64,000 nucleotides of DNA from Chamaelirium japonicum (lineage: Eukaryota; Streptophyta; Magnoliopsida; Liliales; Melanthiaceae), in assembly GCA_947650365.1 (NCBI GenBank), contig CANTAL010000020.1, positions 1,922,001 through 1,986,000 of the forward strand, in the 5' to 3' direction. Shown here in pieces: positions 21,901 through 35,420 of the stretch. How positions within the stretch are numbered: the stretch's first letter is position 1; the number at the start of each line of letters is the position of its first letter. The notes under the pieces are model-generated. The model was not told where the DNA came from, did no database searches, and saw nothing but the letters and a program-made list of their open reading frames with translations. The position numbers and the translations under genes are program-made.

Positions 21901-22795
21901 AGTCTATTGGCTACGGGTATAGATGTGAAGTAAGAAGAAATCTAAATTCCAAAACACTACTTCTGTATTTGTTTCTCTCTCTGTTTCTTTATAACAGGTC
22001 AGCTGGGCTTGACATGTTCGTGCTGATAACATATTGTGAGATGGGAGAAAGAGAGAGCCGTCAAACATGCCCCACCCTAAAGGGGTCGTATAAATATTAG
22101 GAAGTGGAGTTTTGGAATTTAGATTCCTACTTACTTCACACCTATACCTGTGGCCAGTGGACTGGAGCAGGACTTCTTCACTCTTCTTTCTTTGTTTATC
22201 TCTCTGTTCTCTTCTCTCTTCTTCTTTCTCTTCTGTCTTCTTTCTTTCTCTTTGTTTTGTTATGGCTGGTCTACTGGGCTCGACATGTTTGTGCTGATAA
22301 TGTGTTATAAGATGGGAGAAAGAGAGAGCCGTCAAACGTGCCCTACCCTAAAGGGGCCGTATATTATTCATAGGGTATGCTTACTTAGGTCCTAAGCAAT
22401 CTAGGAGAAACCCTAATCCATAGGAGAAGAGAGAAAAGAACAGAGAGATTTAGTTATATTATTGAGAAGTAGAGTAGAGCCATCAAACGTGCCCCACCCT
22501 GAAGGGGTCGTATATTATTTATAAGGTAAGCTTACTTAGGGCCTAAGAAATCTTTGAAAAAACATAATCTATGGGAGAAGAGAGAAGACAACTGAGAGAT
22601 TTAATTATATTATTGAGAAGTGGAGTTTTGGAATTTAGATTCCTTCTTACGTCACACCTATACCCGTGGCCAGTGGATTGTAACAGGACTTCTTCTCTCT
22701 TCTCTTTTTATTTATCTCTCCGTTCTCTTCTCTCTTCTTTACTAATTAGTTTAAATTCAATAACTATTTACTTATTATTTAAATAATTAGTTAAT
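15977..22795 (+). repeat. Segmental duplication, copy A
   Basis: Colinear with 24378-30655 in the same orientation, module by module. Shared rare features include the palindrome at about 17280-17600 (25670-26010 in copy B), the join CAATAATATAATTTCTCC at about 20610 (29090), the join ATGGGAAATCT before a tail at about 21425 (29325), GAGTAGAGCCAT at about 22472 (30338), and the AT block after TTCTTTACTAATTA at about 22735 (30600). The offset drifts from about 8.40 to 7.87 kb because of indels. Confidence 0.85.
17371..17502. repeat. AT-rich palindromic unit with long inverted ends
   Basis: The left end AATATCATCTCAAAG and right end CGTTGAGATGATACT are inverted copies, extended by GTTATTATGATTATCAT and its complement. 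The flanks are also inverted copies of the array tail, so the whole of about 17280-17600 can fold back. A close relative lies at 25751-25882. Confidence 0.8.
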
Positions 22796-23010
22796 AATTT
22801 GAATATAATAATAATAAATAAATAAAATAATAAATTTAATTAAATAACAAGATAATTAAATAAATTAATTATTTTACTAAAAACTTAATTATTAAATTAT
22901 TTAAATAATAAATTATTTAATAACTAAATAAAAAATTAATTTAATTTAAAAAATTATAGTAATATTACTATAATAATCATAATAACGTTTAGATGATACT
23001 ATTAAGAAGT
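22740..23010. repeat. AT-rich module
   Basis: AT-rich stretch ending in the GATAATCATAATAACG...GATGATACT border. It begins at the end of duplication copy A. Confidence 0.7.
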
Positions 23011-24377
23011 AGAGTTTTGGTGCATGTTTGATTGCTCTCTCTTTCTCCCATCTTATAATACGTTATCAGCATGAATATGTCGAGCCCAGCCGACCAGTCA
23101 CAAGAAAATAGAGAGAGAAACAAAGACAGAAGAGAGAGAATTAGAGAGATAAGAACGGAGAGATAAATGAAGAGAGAAGAGAGAAGAAGTCCTACTCCAG
23201 TCTATTGGCCACAGGTATAGATGTGAAGTAAGAAGGAATTTAAATTGCAAAACTCTACTTCTCAATAATATTATTAAATATATCCGTTCTTTTCTCTCTT
23301 CTCCTATGGATTAAAATTTCCTATAGATTTCTTAGGCTCTAAGTAAGCTTACTATATAAATAATATATGACCCCTTTAGGGTGGGGCACGTTTGACGGCT
23401 CTCTCTTTCTCCCATCTCATAATACGTTATCAGTATGAACATATCGAGCCCAGCCGACCAGTCAAAAGAAAACGAAAAAAGAAACGAAGACAAAAAAGAT
23501 AGAAGAAGAGAAAAGAAAACGAAGAGATAAACAAAGAGAAAAGAGAGAAAAAGTCTTGCTCCAGTCCATTGGCCACCAGTATAGGTATGAAGTAAGAAGG
23601 AATCTAAATTCTAAAACTCCACTTCTGTCTTTATTTCTCTCTCTGTTTTCTTGCTAATGGAATGGAGTAGAACTTCTTCTCTCTTCTCTTTTCGTTTATC
23701 TTTCTGTTCTTTTCTCTCTTATTCTCTCTTTTGTCTTTGTTTCACTCTCTGTTTTCTTGTGATTGGTCGGCGGGACTCGACATGTTCATACTGATAACGT
23801 ATTGTGAAATAGAAGAAAGAGAGAGCCATCAAACGTGCCCCACCCTAAAGGGATCGTATAAATATTGAGAAGTGGAGTTTTCGAATTTAGATTCCTTCTT
23901 ACTTCACACCTATACCCGTGGCCAATGGACTGGAGCAGGACTTTTTTTCTTTTCTCTCTTTATTTATCTCTCCATTCTCTTCTCTCTTCTTCTCTCTCTT
24001 CTATCTTTATTTCTTTCATTGTTTTCATATGACTGATCGGCTGGGTTTGACATGTTCGTACTGATAACGTGTTATGAGATGAGAGAAAGAGAGAGCCGCC
24101 AAATGTGCCCCACTCTAAAGGGGTTGTATAGTATTTATAGGGCAAGCTTACTTATGGGCTAATCAGTTTATAGGAAACCCTAATCTATGGGAGAAGAGAG
24201 AAGAGAATGGAGAGATTTAATTGTATTATTGAGAAGTAGAGTTTTGGAATTTAGATTCCTTCTTACCTTATACATATAACCATGGCGAATGGACTAGAGC
24301 AGAACATATTATCTCTTCTCTCTTTGTTTATCTCTCCGTTCTCTTCTTCCTTCTTCCAACACATTATCAGTACGAAC

Positions 24378-27300
24378 ATGTCGAGCCCAGTCGACCAGTC
24401 ATAAGAAAACAGAAAGAGAAACAAAGACAGAAGTAGAGTTTTTGAATTTAGATTCCTTCTTACTTCACACCTATACCCATGGCCAATGAACTAGAGCTGG
24501 ACTTCTTCTCTCTTCTCTCTTCGTTTATCTTTCCGTTCTCTTCTCTCTTCTTTTCTCTCTTTTGTCTTCGTTTCTCTCTCCGTTTACTTGCGACTAGTCG
24601 GCTGGTCTCGACATATTCGTACTGATAACATATTGTGAGATGGAAGAAAGAGAGAGTCATCAAATATGCCCAAACCTAAAGGGGTCATATATTATTTATC
24701 GGGTAAGCTTACTTAAGGCCTAAGCAATCTATCAAAAACCCTAATCCATGGGAGAAAAGAGAAGAGAATGGATAGATTTAATTATATTATTTAGAAATAG
24801 AGTTTTAGAATTTAGATTCCTTCTTACTTCTCACCTGTACCCATGGCCAATGGACTGGAGCAGGACTTCTCTTCTCTCTTCGTTTATCTCTCCGTTCTCT
24901 TCTTTCTTCTTCTCTTTTCTGTCTTTATTTCTCTCTCCATTTTCTTGTGACTGGTTGGCTGGGTTCGACATGTTCATACTAATAATGTGTTGTGAGATTT
25001 GAGAAAGAAAGAGCCATCAAACATACCCTACCCAAAAGAGGTCGTATAAATATTGAGAAGTGGAGTTTTGGACTTAGATTCCTTTTTACTTCACACCTAT
25101 ACCCGTGGTGAATGGACGGGAGCATGACTTCTTCTCTCTTTATTTATCTCTCCGTTCTCTTCTCTCTTCTTCTCTCATATCACAACATGTTATCAGCATG
25201 AACATGTCGAGCCCAACCGACCAGTCGCAAGAAAACTGAGAGAGAAACGAAGAAAGAGAAAAAGAAAGAAGAGAACAGAGATATTAACGATGATAGAAGA
25301 AAGAAGAAGTCATGCTCTAGTCCATTGGCCATGGGTATAGGTGTGAAGTAAGAAGGAATCTAAATTCTAAAACTCCACTTCTCAATAATATAATTAAATC
25401 TCTCCATTCTTTTCTCTCTTCTCCCTTGGATTAGGGTTTTCTATAGATTGCTTAGTCCCTAATTAAGCTTACCCTATCAATAATATATGACCCCTTTAGG
25501 ATGGGGCACGTTTGACGATTCTTACATTCTCCCATCTCACAATATGTTATCAGTACGTACATATCGAGCCCAACCGACCAGTCACAAGAAAACTGAGAGA
25601 GAAACGAAGGCAGAATAGAGAGAAGAAGAGAGAAGAAAGAAGAGAACAGAGAGATAAATGAAGAGTAAAGAAGTCCTACTCGAGTCCAATGACCACGGGT
25701 ATAGGTGTGAAGTAAGAAGGAATCTAAATTCCAAAACTCCAATTCTCAAATATATCATCTCAATGTTATTATGATTATCACAGTAATGTTACTATAATTT
25801 TTTTAATTAAATTAATCATTTAATTAAAACGAAGAGAGAAGAGAATTTACTATGATAATCAAAATAACGTTGAGATGATACTATTGAGAAGTGGGTTTGG
25901 AATTTAGATTCCTTCTTACTTCACACCTATGCCCGTCGATAATGGACGAGAGCAGGACTTCTTCTCTCTTCTCTCTTCTCTCTTCTATCTTCGTTTAAAT
26001 TATTTAATACTTTAAATAATTAAGTTTTTAGTAAAATAACAAATTTATTTAATTATTTAGTTATCTAATTATTTAATTACTTTTTTTAATATAAATAATA
26101 TAAAGTAAACTAATTAAATAAATATTAAGAGAAAAGAAAGTAGAATTCCTTCTCTAGTCCATTAGCCACGGGTATAGGTGTGAAGTAAGAAAAATCTAGA
26201 TTCCAAAACTCCGCTTCTTAATAGTATCTTTATTTATCTCCCCGTTCTTTTCTTTCTTCTTCTCTTTCTTTTGTAGAGTTTTGGAATTTCGATTCCTTCT
26301 TACTTCACACCTATACCTGTGGCCAATGGACTGGAGCATGACTTCTTCTCTTTTCTCTCTTTGTTTATCTTTCCGATCTATTCTCTTCTTCTCTTTCTTC
26401 TGTATTCATTTCTCTTTCCGTTTTCTTATGAAGTAGAGTTTAACGATTAGATAAATATTTAGAGAGAAGAAGTCATGCTCCAGTCCATTGGCTACGGGTA
26501 TAAGTGTGAAGTAGGAAGGAATCTAAAATCCAAAACTCCACTTCTCAATATTTATTTGACCCTTTTAGGGTGGGGCATGTTTGATGGCTCTCTCTTTATC
26601 TCATGTCACAACACGTTATCAGCACGAACATGTCTAGCCCAGCCGACCAGTCATAAGAAAACGGAGAGTGAAACGAAAATAGAAGAGAGAGAAGAGAACG
26701 GAGAGATAAACGAAAAGAGAAGAAGTCCTGCTCCAATCCATTGGCCACGGGTATAGGTGTGAAGTAAGAAGTAATCTAAATTCCAAAACTCCACTTCTCC
26801 ATAATATAATTAAAACTCTCCATTCTCTTCTCTCTTCTCCCATGGATTAGGGTTTCCCATAGATTGCTTAGGCCCTAAGTAAGCTTACCCAATAAATATA
26901 TACGACACCTTTAGGGTAGGGCATGTTTGACTGCTCTCTTTTTCTCCCATCTCATAATACATTATCAGTAAGAACATGTCGAGCCCAGCCGACCAGTCAC
27001 AAGAAAATAAAGAGAGAAACAAAGACAGAAGAAAGAGAAAGATAGAGCCGTCAAACGTGCCTTACCCTAAAGGGGTCGTATAAATAATGAGAAGTGGAGT
27101 TTTGGAATTTAGATTTCTACTTACTTCACACCTATACCCGTGACCAATGGACTAGAGCAGAACTTCTTCTCTCTTCACTCACCATTTATCTCTCCGTTCT
27201 CTTCTCTCTTCTTTCTATATTCTGTGGAGTTTTGGAATTTAGATTCCTTCTTATTACACACCTATATACGTGTGAGAAGAGAGAAGAAAACGAAGAGATA

Positions 27301-30300
27301 AACGAAGAGAGAAAAGAGAATAAGTCTTGCTCCAATCCATTCGCCACGGGTATAGGTATGAAGTAAGAATTAATCTAAATTCCAAAACTCCACTACTCAA
27401 TAATATAATTAAATCTCTCATTTCTCTACTCTCTTCTCCTATAGATTAGGGTTTCTCATTGATTGCTTAGGCCCTAAGTAAGCTTATCCTATAAATAATA
27501 TATGACCCCTATACGGTAGGGCACGTTTGACGGCTCTCTCTTTCTCCCTTCTCATAACACGTTATCAGCACGAACATGTCGAGCCCACCCGACCAGTCAT
27601 AAGAAAATAGAAAGAGAAGAGAGAGAAGAAGAGAGAAGAGAACGGAGAGATAAACGAAGAGAGAAGAGAGAAGTCCTGCTCTAGTACATTGACCACGGGT
27701 ATAGGTGTGAAGTAAGAAGGAATCTAAATTCCAAAACTCTACTTCTTAATATTTATACGACCCTTTTAGGGTGGGGCACGTTTGACGACTCTCTCTTTCT
27801 CCCATCTCCTAACACGTTATCAGCACGAACATGTCGAGCCCAGCCGACCAGTCATAAGAAAATGGAGAGTGAAATAAAGACAGAAAAGAGAGAAGAAGAG
27901 AGAAGAGAACGGAGAGATAAATGAAGAGGGAAGAAGTCCTACTCCAGTCCATTCACCATGGGTATAGGTGTGAAGTATAAAGGAATCAAAATTCCAAAAC
28001 TCCACTTCTGTCTTCGTTTCTCTCTCTATTTTCTTTTGACTGTTCGGTTGGGTTCGACATGTTCGTACTGATAACGTGTTGTGAGATAGGAGAAAGGGAG
28101 AGCTGTCAAATATGCCCCACCCTAAAGGGGTCATATATTATTTAAAGGGTAAGCTTACTTAGGACCTAAGCAATCTATAGATAACCCTAATGCATAGGAG
28201 ATATCCGATGATGGACAGCCATCCTTCTTACTTCACACCTATACCCATGACCAATGGACTGGAGCACAAAGAGATAAATAAAGAGAGAACAAAGAAGAAG
28301 TCCTGCTCCAGTCCATTGGCTACGGGTATAGGTGTGAAGTAAGAAGGAATCTAAATTCTAAAACTCTACTTCTGTATTCGTTTCTCTCTCTATTTTCTTA
28401 TGATTGATTGGCTGGGCTCGACATGTTTGTGCTGATAACGTGTTATGAGATGGGAGAAAGAGAGAGCCGTCAAACGTGCCCCACCCTAAAGGGGTCGTAT
28501 AAATATTGGGAAGTGGAGTTTTGGATTTTAGATTCCTTCTTACTTCTTACCTATATTCATGGCCAATGGACTGGAGCAAGACTTCTTCTCTCTTCTCTTT
28601 TTATTTATCTCTCCATTGTTTTCAATCTTCTTCTTTCTCTTCTGTGGAGTTTTGGAATTTAGATTCCTTCTTACTTCACACCTATACCCGTGTAAGAAGA
28701 GAGAAAAAGAGAGAAGAGAACGGAGAGATAAACGAAGAGAGAAGAGAGAAGAAGTCATGCTCCAGTCAATTCGCCACGGGTATAGGTATAAAGTAAGAAG
28801 GAATTTAAATTCTAAAACTCTACTTCTTAATATTTATATGACCCCTTTAGGGTGGTGCATGTTTGACGGCTCTCTCTTTTTCCTATCTCACAACACGTTA
28901 TTAGCACAAACATCTCGAGCCTAGCTGACCAGTCATAAGAAAACGGAGAGAGAAACGAAGACAAAAGAGAGAAAAGAATAGAGAGATAAAAGAAGATAAA
29001 AGAGGGAATAAGTCCTGCTCCAGTCCATTGATGACGGGTATAGGTGTGAAGTAAGAAGGAATCTAAATTCCAAAACTCCACTTCTCAATAATATAATTTC
29101 TCCTATCTCACAACACGTTATCAGTAGGAACATGTCAAGCTTAGCCATCCAGTCGTATAAAAATAGAGAGAGAAACAAAGACAGAAGTAGAGTTTTGAAA
29201 TTTAGATTCCTTCTTACTTCACACCTACACCCGTGGCCAATGGACTAGATTAGAATTTCTTCTCTCTAAAAGGGTCGTATATTATTTATAGGGTAAGCAT
29301 ACTTAGGGCCTAAGCAATCTATGGGAAATCTCTTCTCTCTTCTTCTCTCTCTTTTGTGGAGTTTTGGAATTTAGATTCCTTCTTACTTCACACCTATACC
29401 CGTGGCCAATGGACTGGAGTAGGAATTTTTCTCTCTTCGTTTATCTCTCTATTCTCTTCTCTCTTTTTCTCTCTCTTCTGTCTTTGTTTCTCTCTCTGTT
29501 TTCTTATGACTGGTCGGATGGGCTCAACATGTTCATGCTGATGACATGTTATGAGATGGGAGAAAGAGAGAGCCATCAAACGTGCCTCACCCTAAAGGGG
29601 TCGTATATTATTTATCGGGTAAGCTTACTTTGGGCCTAAGCAATTTATAGGAAACCCTAATCCATAGGATCCGACGGTGGATAGTCATCCTTCTTACTTC
29701 TCACCTATACCCGTGGCTAATGGACTAGAGCATGGAGAGATAAATAAAGAGAAAAGAAAGAAGAAGTCCTGCTCCAGTCCATTGGCTATGGGTATAGGTG
29801 TGAAGTAAGAAGGAATCTAAATTCCAAAACTCCACTTCTGTATTTATTTCTTTCTCTGTTTTCTTATGACTGGTCGGATGGGATCAACATGTTCATGCAG
29901 ATAACATGTTTTGAAATGGGAGAAAGAGAGAGCCATCAAACGTACCCCACCCTAATGGGGCTGTATAAATATTAGGAAGTGGAGTTTTGGAATTTAGATT
30001 CCTTCTTACTTCACACATATACCCATGGCCAATGGACTGGAGTAGGACTTCTTATCTCTTATCTCTTTGTTTATCTTTCTGTTCTCTTCTCTCTCTTCTG
30101 TCTTTGTTTCTTTCTCTCCGTTTTCTTATGACTAGTCGGTTGGGCTCGACATGTTCATGCTGATAACATATTGTGAGATGGGAGAAAGAGAGAGCCGTCA
30201 AATATGCCCCACCCTAAAGGGGTCGTATATTATTCATAGGGTATGATTACTTAGGTCCTAAGCTATTTATAGGAATCCCTAATCCATGGGAGAAGATAGA

Positions 30301-30655
30301 AGAGAAAAGAGAGATTTAATTATATTACTGAGAAGTGGAGTAGAGCCATTAAATGTGCCCCTCCCTAAAGGGGTCGTATATTATTTATAGGATAAGCTTA
30401 CTTAGGGTCTAAGCAATATATGGGAAACTCTAATATATGGGAGAAGAGAGAAGCGAACGGAGAGATTTAATTATATTATTGAAAAGTGGAGCTTCTGAAT
30501 TTAGATTCCTTCTTATTTCATACCTATACCCGTCGCCAATGGACTGTATCAAGACTTCTTCTCTCTTCTTTCTTCGGTTATCTCTCCGTTCTCTTCTCTC
30601 TTCTTTACTAATTAATTTAAATACAATAACTATTTACTTATTATTTAAATAACTA
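24378..30655 (+). repeat. Segmental duplication, copy B
   Basis: The second copy of 15977-22795. It is shorter mainly because of a deletion near 29260, where copy A has about 570 bp more. A spacer of about 1.6 kb (22796-24377) separates the two copies. Divergence is spread evenly, with substitutions in every line compared, so the event is not recent. Confidence 0.85.
25751..25882. repeat. AT-rich palindromic unit, second copy
   Basis: Counterpart of 17371-17502, with ends TATATCATCTCAATG and CGTTGAGATGATACT. The central AATTAAAACGAAGAGAG string is shared with the first copy. Confidence 0.8.
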
Positions 30656-30961
30656 GTTAATTATTTAAATATATAAATAATAAAATATTTTTTTAAATAA
30701 CTTAATATTGTTTTAAATAATCAAATAAATATTTATTTATTTTAATATTTTAATAATAAATAAATTATTTAAAAAAATTTAATTATTTAATTATATAGAT
30801 AATTAAATATTTATTTAATTATTTAATTATTTAACTATTTAATTTATTAAACAAATAAATTAATTAAATAATAGGAAGTAAAGAAGTAAGATGTGGCACA
30901 TATGAATTTTTTGGTTTAAAAATATTTTATATTTTAAAAAAAAAAATTAAAACATTACAAC
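30655..30961. repeat. AT-rich tail followed by purine tract
   Basis: AT-rich DNA ends in AATAATAGGAAGTAAAGAAG, a purine-rich string that recurs 60-100 bp before full LTR copies. T/A-rich sequence then leads to the LTR start at 30962. The purine tract could be a polypurine tract, although it does not abut the LTR start. Confidence 0.5.
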
Positions 30962-31129
30962 TGTTATGAGATCGTTCGATCGGATAACTGTCCACCGTCG
31001 GATCTCTCCCATGGATTAGAGTTTCCTATAGATTGTTTTGGCCCTAAGTAAGCTTACCCTATAAATAATATACGACTCCTTTAGGGTGGGGCACGTTTGA
31101 CGGTTCTATCTTTCTTCTATCTCACGACA
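30962..31129 (+). repeat. Full 168-bp LTR
   Basis: Starts TGTTATGAGATCG and ends CTCACGACA. It contains CCCTATAAATAATATACG as a TATA region. The primer-site-like ATTATTAGCACAAAC follows. Confidence 0.78.
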
Positions 31130-32121
31130 CATTATTAGCACAAACATGTCGAGCCCAGCCAACCAGTCACAAGAAAACGGAGAGAGAAATGAAGACATAA
31201 AATAGAGAAGAAGAGAGAAAAGAACGGAGAGATAAATGAATAGAAAAGAGAGAAGAAGTCCTGCTCCAGTCCATTAGCCATGGGTATAGGTATGAAGTAA
31301 AACGGAATCTAAATTCCATAGAAGAAAGAGAAGAAGAGAGAAAAGAATGGAGAGATAAATAAAAAGAGAAGGGGTCCGGCTCCAGTCCATTGACCACGGG
31401 TATAGGTGTGAAGTAAGAAAGAATCTTAATTCTAAAACTCTATTTTTTCTTCGTTTCTCTCTCTGTTTTCTTACGACTGGTCAACTTGGCTCGACATGTC
31501 GTGCTAATAACGTGTTATAAAATGGGAGAAAGAGAGAGCTGTCAAACATGCCATGCCCTAAAGGGGTCGTATATTATTTATAGGGTAAGCTTACTTAGGG
31601 CCTAAGCAATCTATGGAAAACCCTAATCTATGGGAGAGATCCGACAGTGGATAGCCATCCAATCTAATAAATTATTTAGGTAGAATAAAGAAGAGAATGG
31701 AGAGATAAACAAAAAAAGAAGAGAGAAGAGGTCCTGCTCTAGTCCATTAGTTACGGGTATAGGTGTGAAGTAAGAATGAATCTAAATTCCAAAACTCTAC
31801 ATAAGAGAGAGAAGAGAATGGAGAAATAAATGAAGAGAGAAGAAGTCTTCTTTTCTCTTCTCTCTTTATTTATCTATCCATTCTCTTCTCTCTTCTTCTC
31901 TATCTTTTGTGGAGTTTTGGAATTTAGATTCCTTCTTACTTCACACCTATACCCGTGGCGAAGGGACTGGAGCATGATTTCTTCTCTCTAAATTTCAAAC
32001 CTCTATTTCTCAATAGTATCATCTTAACGTTATTATGATTATCATAGTAAATTCCAAAACTCCACTTCTCAATAGTATCATCTCAACGTATTATGATTAT
32101 TATAGTATATTTATATTTAAT

Positions 32122-32154
<33 letters not shown>

Positions 32155-32269
32155 AAAATAATTAATTTGGATTCCTTCTTACTTCATATGTTATTCCAAA
32201 ACTCCACTTTTTCTTTCTTCTCCATTCTCTTCTCTCTTCTCTCTTTATTTAATTATAAAACATTACAAC

Positions 32270-32410
32270 TGTTATAAGATCGTTCGATCGGATGGCTGTC
32301 TACCATCGAATCTCTCCTATAGATTAGGGTTTTCCACAGATTGCTTAGGCCCTAAGTAAGCTTACTTTATAAATAATAATGAGCCTTTTATGGTGGGGCA
32401 TGTTTGACAT
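32270..32410 (+). repeat. LTR copy, 3'-truncated
   Basis: Starts TGTTATAAGATCG and keeps the TATA region (TTTATAAATAATAAT), but passes into GA-rich DNA after GCATGTTTGACA instead of reaching the ACA end. Confidence 0.65.
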
Positions 32411-33369
32411 TGAGATAATAAAAAAGAGAGAAGAAGAGAGAAGAGAACGGAGAGATAAACGAAGAGAAAAGAGAGAAATAATCCAACTCTGGTCTATTGG
32501 CCACATGTATATGTGTGAAATAAGAAGGAATCTAAATTCCAAAACTCCACATCTCAATAGTATGATCTCAACGTTATTATGATTATCATAGTAATGTTAC
32601 TATAATTTTTTTAATTAAATTAATCATTTATTTAATTATTTAATTAAGTAATTATTTAATTATCAAGTTATTTAACGTGTTGCGAGAATAGAGAAAGAGA
32701 GAGCCGTCAAACGTGCCCCACCCTAAAAGAGTCTTATATTATTTATAAGGTAAGCTTACTTAGGGCCTAAGCAATCTATAGAAAACCCTCATCTATGGGA
32801 GAAGAGAGAAGAGAATAGAGAGATTTAATTATATTATTAAGAAGTAAAGTTTTGGAATTTAGTTTCCTTCTTACTTCACACGTTATCAACACGAACATAT
32901 CGAGCCCAGCCGACCAGTCATAAGAAAACGGAGAAACAAATAAAGACAGAAAAGAGAGAAGAGAACGGAGAGATAAATAAAGAGAGAAGAAGAAGCAGTC
33001 CTGCTCTAGTCCATTAGTCACGGGTATAGGTGTGAAGTAAGAAGGAATCTAAATTCCAAAACTCCACTTCTCAATATTTATACGACCCCTTTAGGGTGGG
33101 GCATATTTGATAGTTCTTTCTTTTTCCCATCTTATAACACATTATCAGCACGAACATGTCGAGCCCAACCCACCAGTCACAAGAAACGAAGAGAGAAACA
33201 AAGACAGAAGAGAGAGAAAAAGAGCGACAAGAACACAAAGATAAACGAAGAGAGAAGAGAGAAGAAGTCTTGCTCCAGTCTATTAGCCACGGGTATAGGT
33301 TTGAAGTAAAAATGAATTTAAATTCTAAAACTACACAGAAGAGAGAAAAAAAGAGAGAAAAGAATAGAG

Positions 33370-33690
33370 AAATAATTTAAATTATTTAAATATTTTATAA
33401 TTAAATAAATAATTAATTTAATTAAAAAAATTATAGTAAATGGTATAATTAAATAACTAATCTATTTCAATTAATATTTCATAAATTAATAAAATAATTA
33501 TTTAATTATATAATAATTTATTTAAATTATTATTTATTTAACTATAAAATTATTTAATAATTAAATTATTTATTTGTTTAAGTAAATAATCTATTTAATA
33601 TTTTTTTTACTAAATAAGTTTTTAAATAGGGTATGAAATAATTTATTTGTTTAAGTAAATAATCTATTTAATAAGAAATAACTAATAAGT
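33370..33690. repeat. AT-rich module
   Basis: AT-rich block with TTATTTGTTTAAGTAAATAAT strings shared with blocks near 36010, 46930 and 54120. No gene. Confidence 0.7.
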
Positions 33691-34214
33691 GAAGTGAGAA
33701 AATTATTTATAGAGTAAGCTTACTTCGGGCCTAAGCAATCCTAATCCATGAGAGAGATCCGACGATGAACAGCCATCCGATAGAACGATCGACTTATCAA
33801 TAATATAATTAAATTTCTCCATTCTCTTCTCTTTCTTCTATCCTTGTTTCTCTCTTCATTTTTTTATGACTGATCGACTGGGCTCGATATGTTCGTGCTG
33901 ATAACGTGTTGTAAGATAGGAGAAAGTGAGAGCCGTTAAATATACCCTACCCTAAATGGGTCGTATATGTTTTATAGCGTAAGTATTATGAGATGGGAGA
34001 AAAGGAGAGCCATCAAACATGCCCTACTCCAAAGGGGTTATATAAATATAAATTTAAATTAGATTTATATTCGTGTTGTGATAAGAGAGAAGAAGAGAGA
34101 AAAGAATAAAGAAATAAACAAAGAGAAAAGAAAGAAGAAGTCTTGCTCCAGTCCATTGGCCATAGGTATAGGTGTGAAGTATGATAGAATCTAAATTTCA
34201 AAACAAAGTTTCTT

Positions 34215-35252
34215 CTCTCTTCTCTCTCAATAAAAATTAATTATTTAATTAAATATTAAAATAAAATAATAATTCAATAACTATTTACTTATTATTTCAA
34301 TAATAAAAAAGATTTAAATTTTAATAATATAAGAGAGATTTAGATTCCAAAACAATAATTCAATAACTATTTATTTATTATTTAAATAATAAGAGATATT
34401 TAAATTTAAATAATATTAGAGAGAAGAAGTCATACTCTAGTTCATTAAGTAAGAAACAATCTAAATAATAAAGTGTTTAATTTAATAATTTAATAATATT
34501 TATTATCATCTCTTTTAAATTATTATTTAATTATTTTATTTAACTATAAATAATTTAATAATAATATTTTAGGTAAAATAATTATTTTATTTAATTATTT
34601 TATTAACTTGTTACTTAATAAAATTTATTATGTTATCTATTTATTATTATTATTGTATTAAATATTTAAATTAGGTAACTATTTAACTGTTTAAATTATT
34701 AAATAAAGAAAAAATAATTTAATTATAAAATTAATTTATTATTTTATTTTATTATTTATTTATTTATTATTTTTTTTAAATCATTAAATAATTAGTCAAT
34801 TATTTAAATATTAAAAAATTATTTAGTAAAGAAATATATTAAATATATTATTTAATTAAATTTATAAAAAATTATTTTTTTAAATTATGATATATTCATT
34901 GAAATAAATTAAAATTTTAATTATTTTATTAAGTAATAAAATAAAATAATAATTCAATAAATATTTCCTTATAAATAATAAAATATTTTTTTAAGTAATT
35001 TAATATTTTTTTAAATAATCAAATAAATATATATTTATTTTAAAATTTAAATAATAAATAAATTATTAAAATATTTTATTCTATAGATTATTAAATATTT
35101 ATTTAATTATATAATTATTTAAATATTTAATTTATTAAACTAATTAAATTAATTAAATAATAGAAAGCAAAGAAGGAAGATAAGGTATGCCCGAATTTTT
35201 TGGTTTAAAAATAATTTACATTTTTTTATAAAAAAATTTAAAATATTACAAC
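34215..35252. repeat. AT-rich module leading to LTR
   Basis: About 1 kb of AT-rich DNA with short GA insertions near 34425. It ends in AATAATAGAAAGCAAAGAAG and a T/A-rich run to the LTR start at 35253. No gene. Confidence 0.7.
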
Positions 35253-35420
35253 TGTTATGAGATCGTTCGATCGGATGGCTATCCACCGTCGGATCTATCC
35301 CATGGATTAGGGTTTCTTATAGATTGGTTAATTCCTAAGTAAGCTTACCCTATAAATACGATACGACCCTTTTAGGGCAGGGCACATTTGACAGCTCTCT
35401 CATTCTCCCATCTCACAATA
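35253..35420 (+). repeat. Full 168-bp LTR
   Basis: TGTTATGAGATCG...ATCTCACAATA, with TATA region CCCTATAAATACGATACG. It is the 5' LTR of the TRIM-like unit at 35253-36704. Confidence 0.82.
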
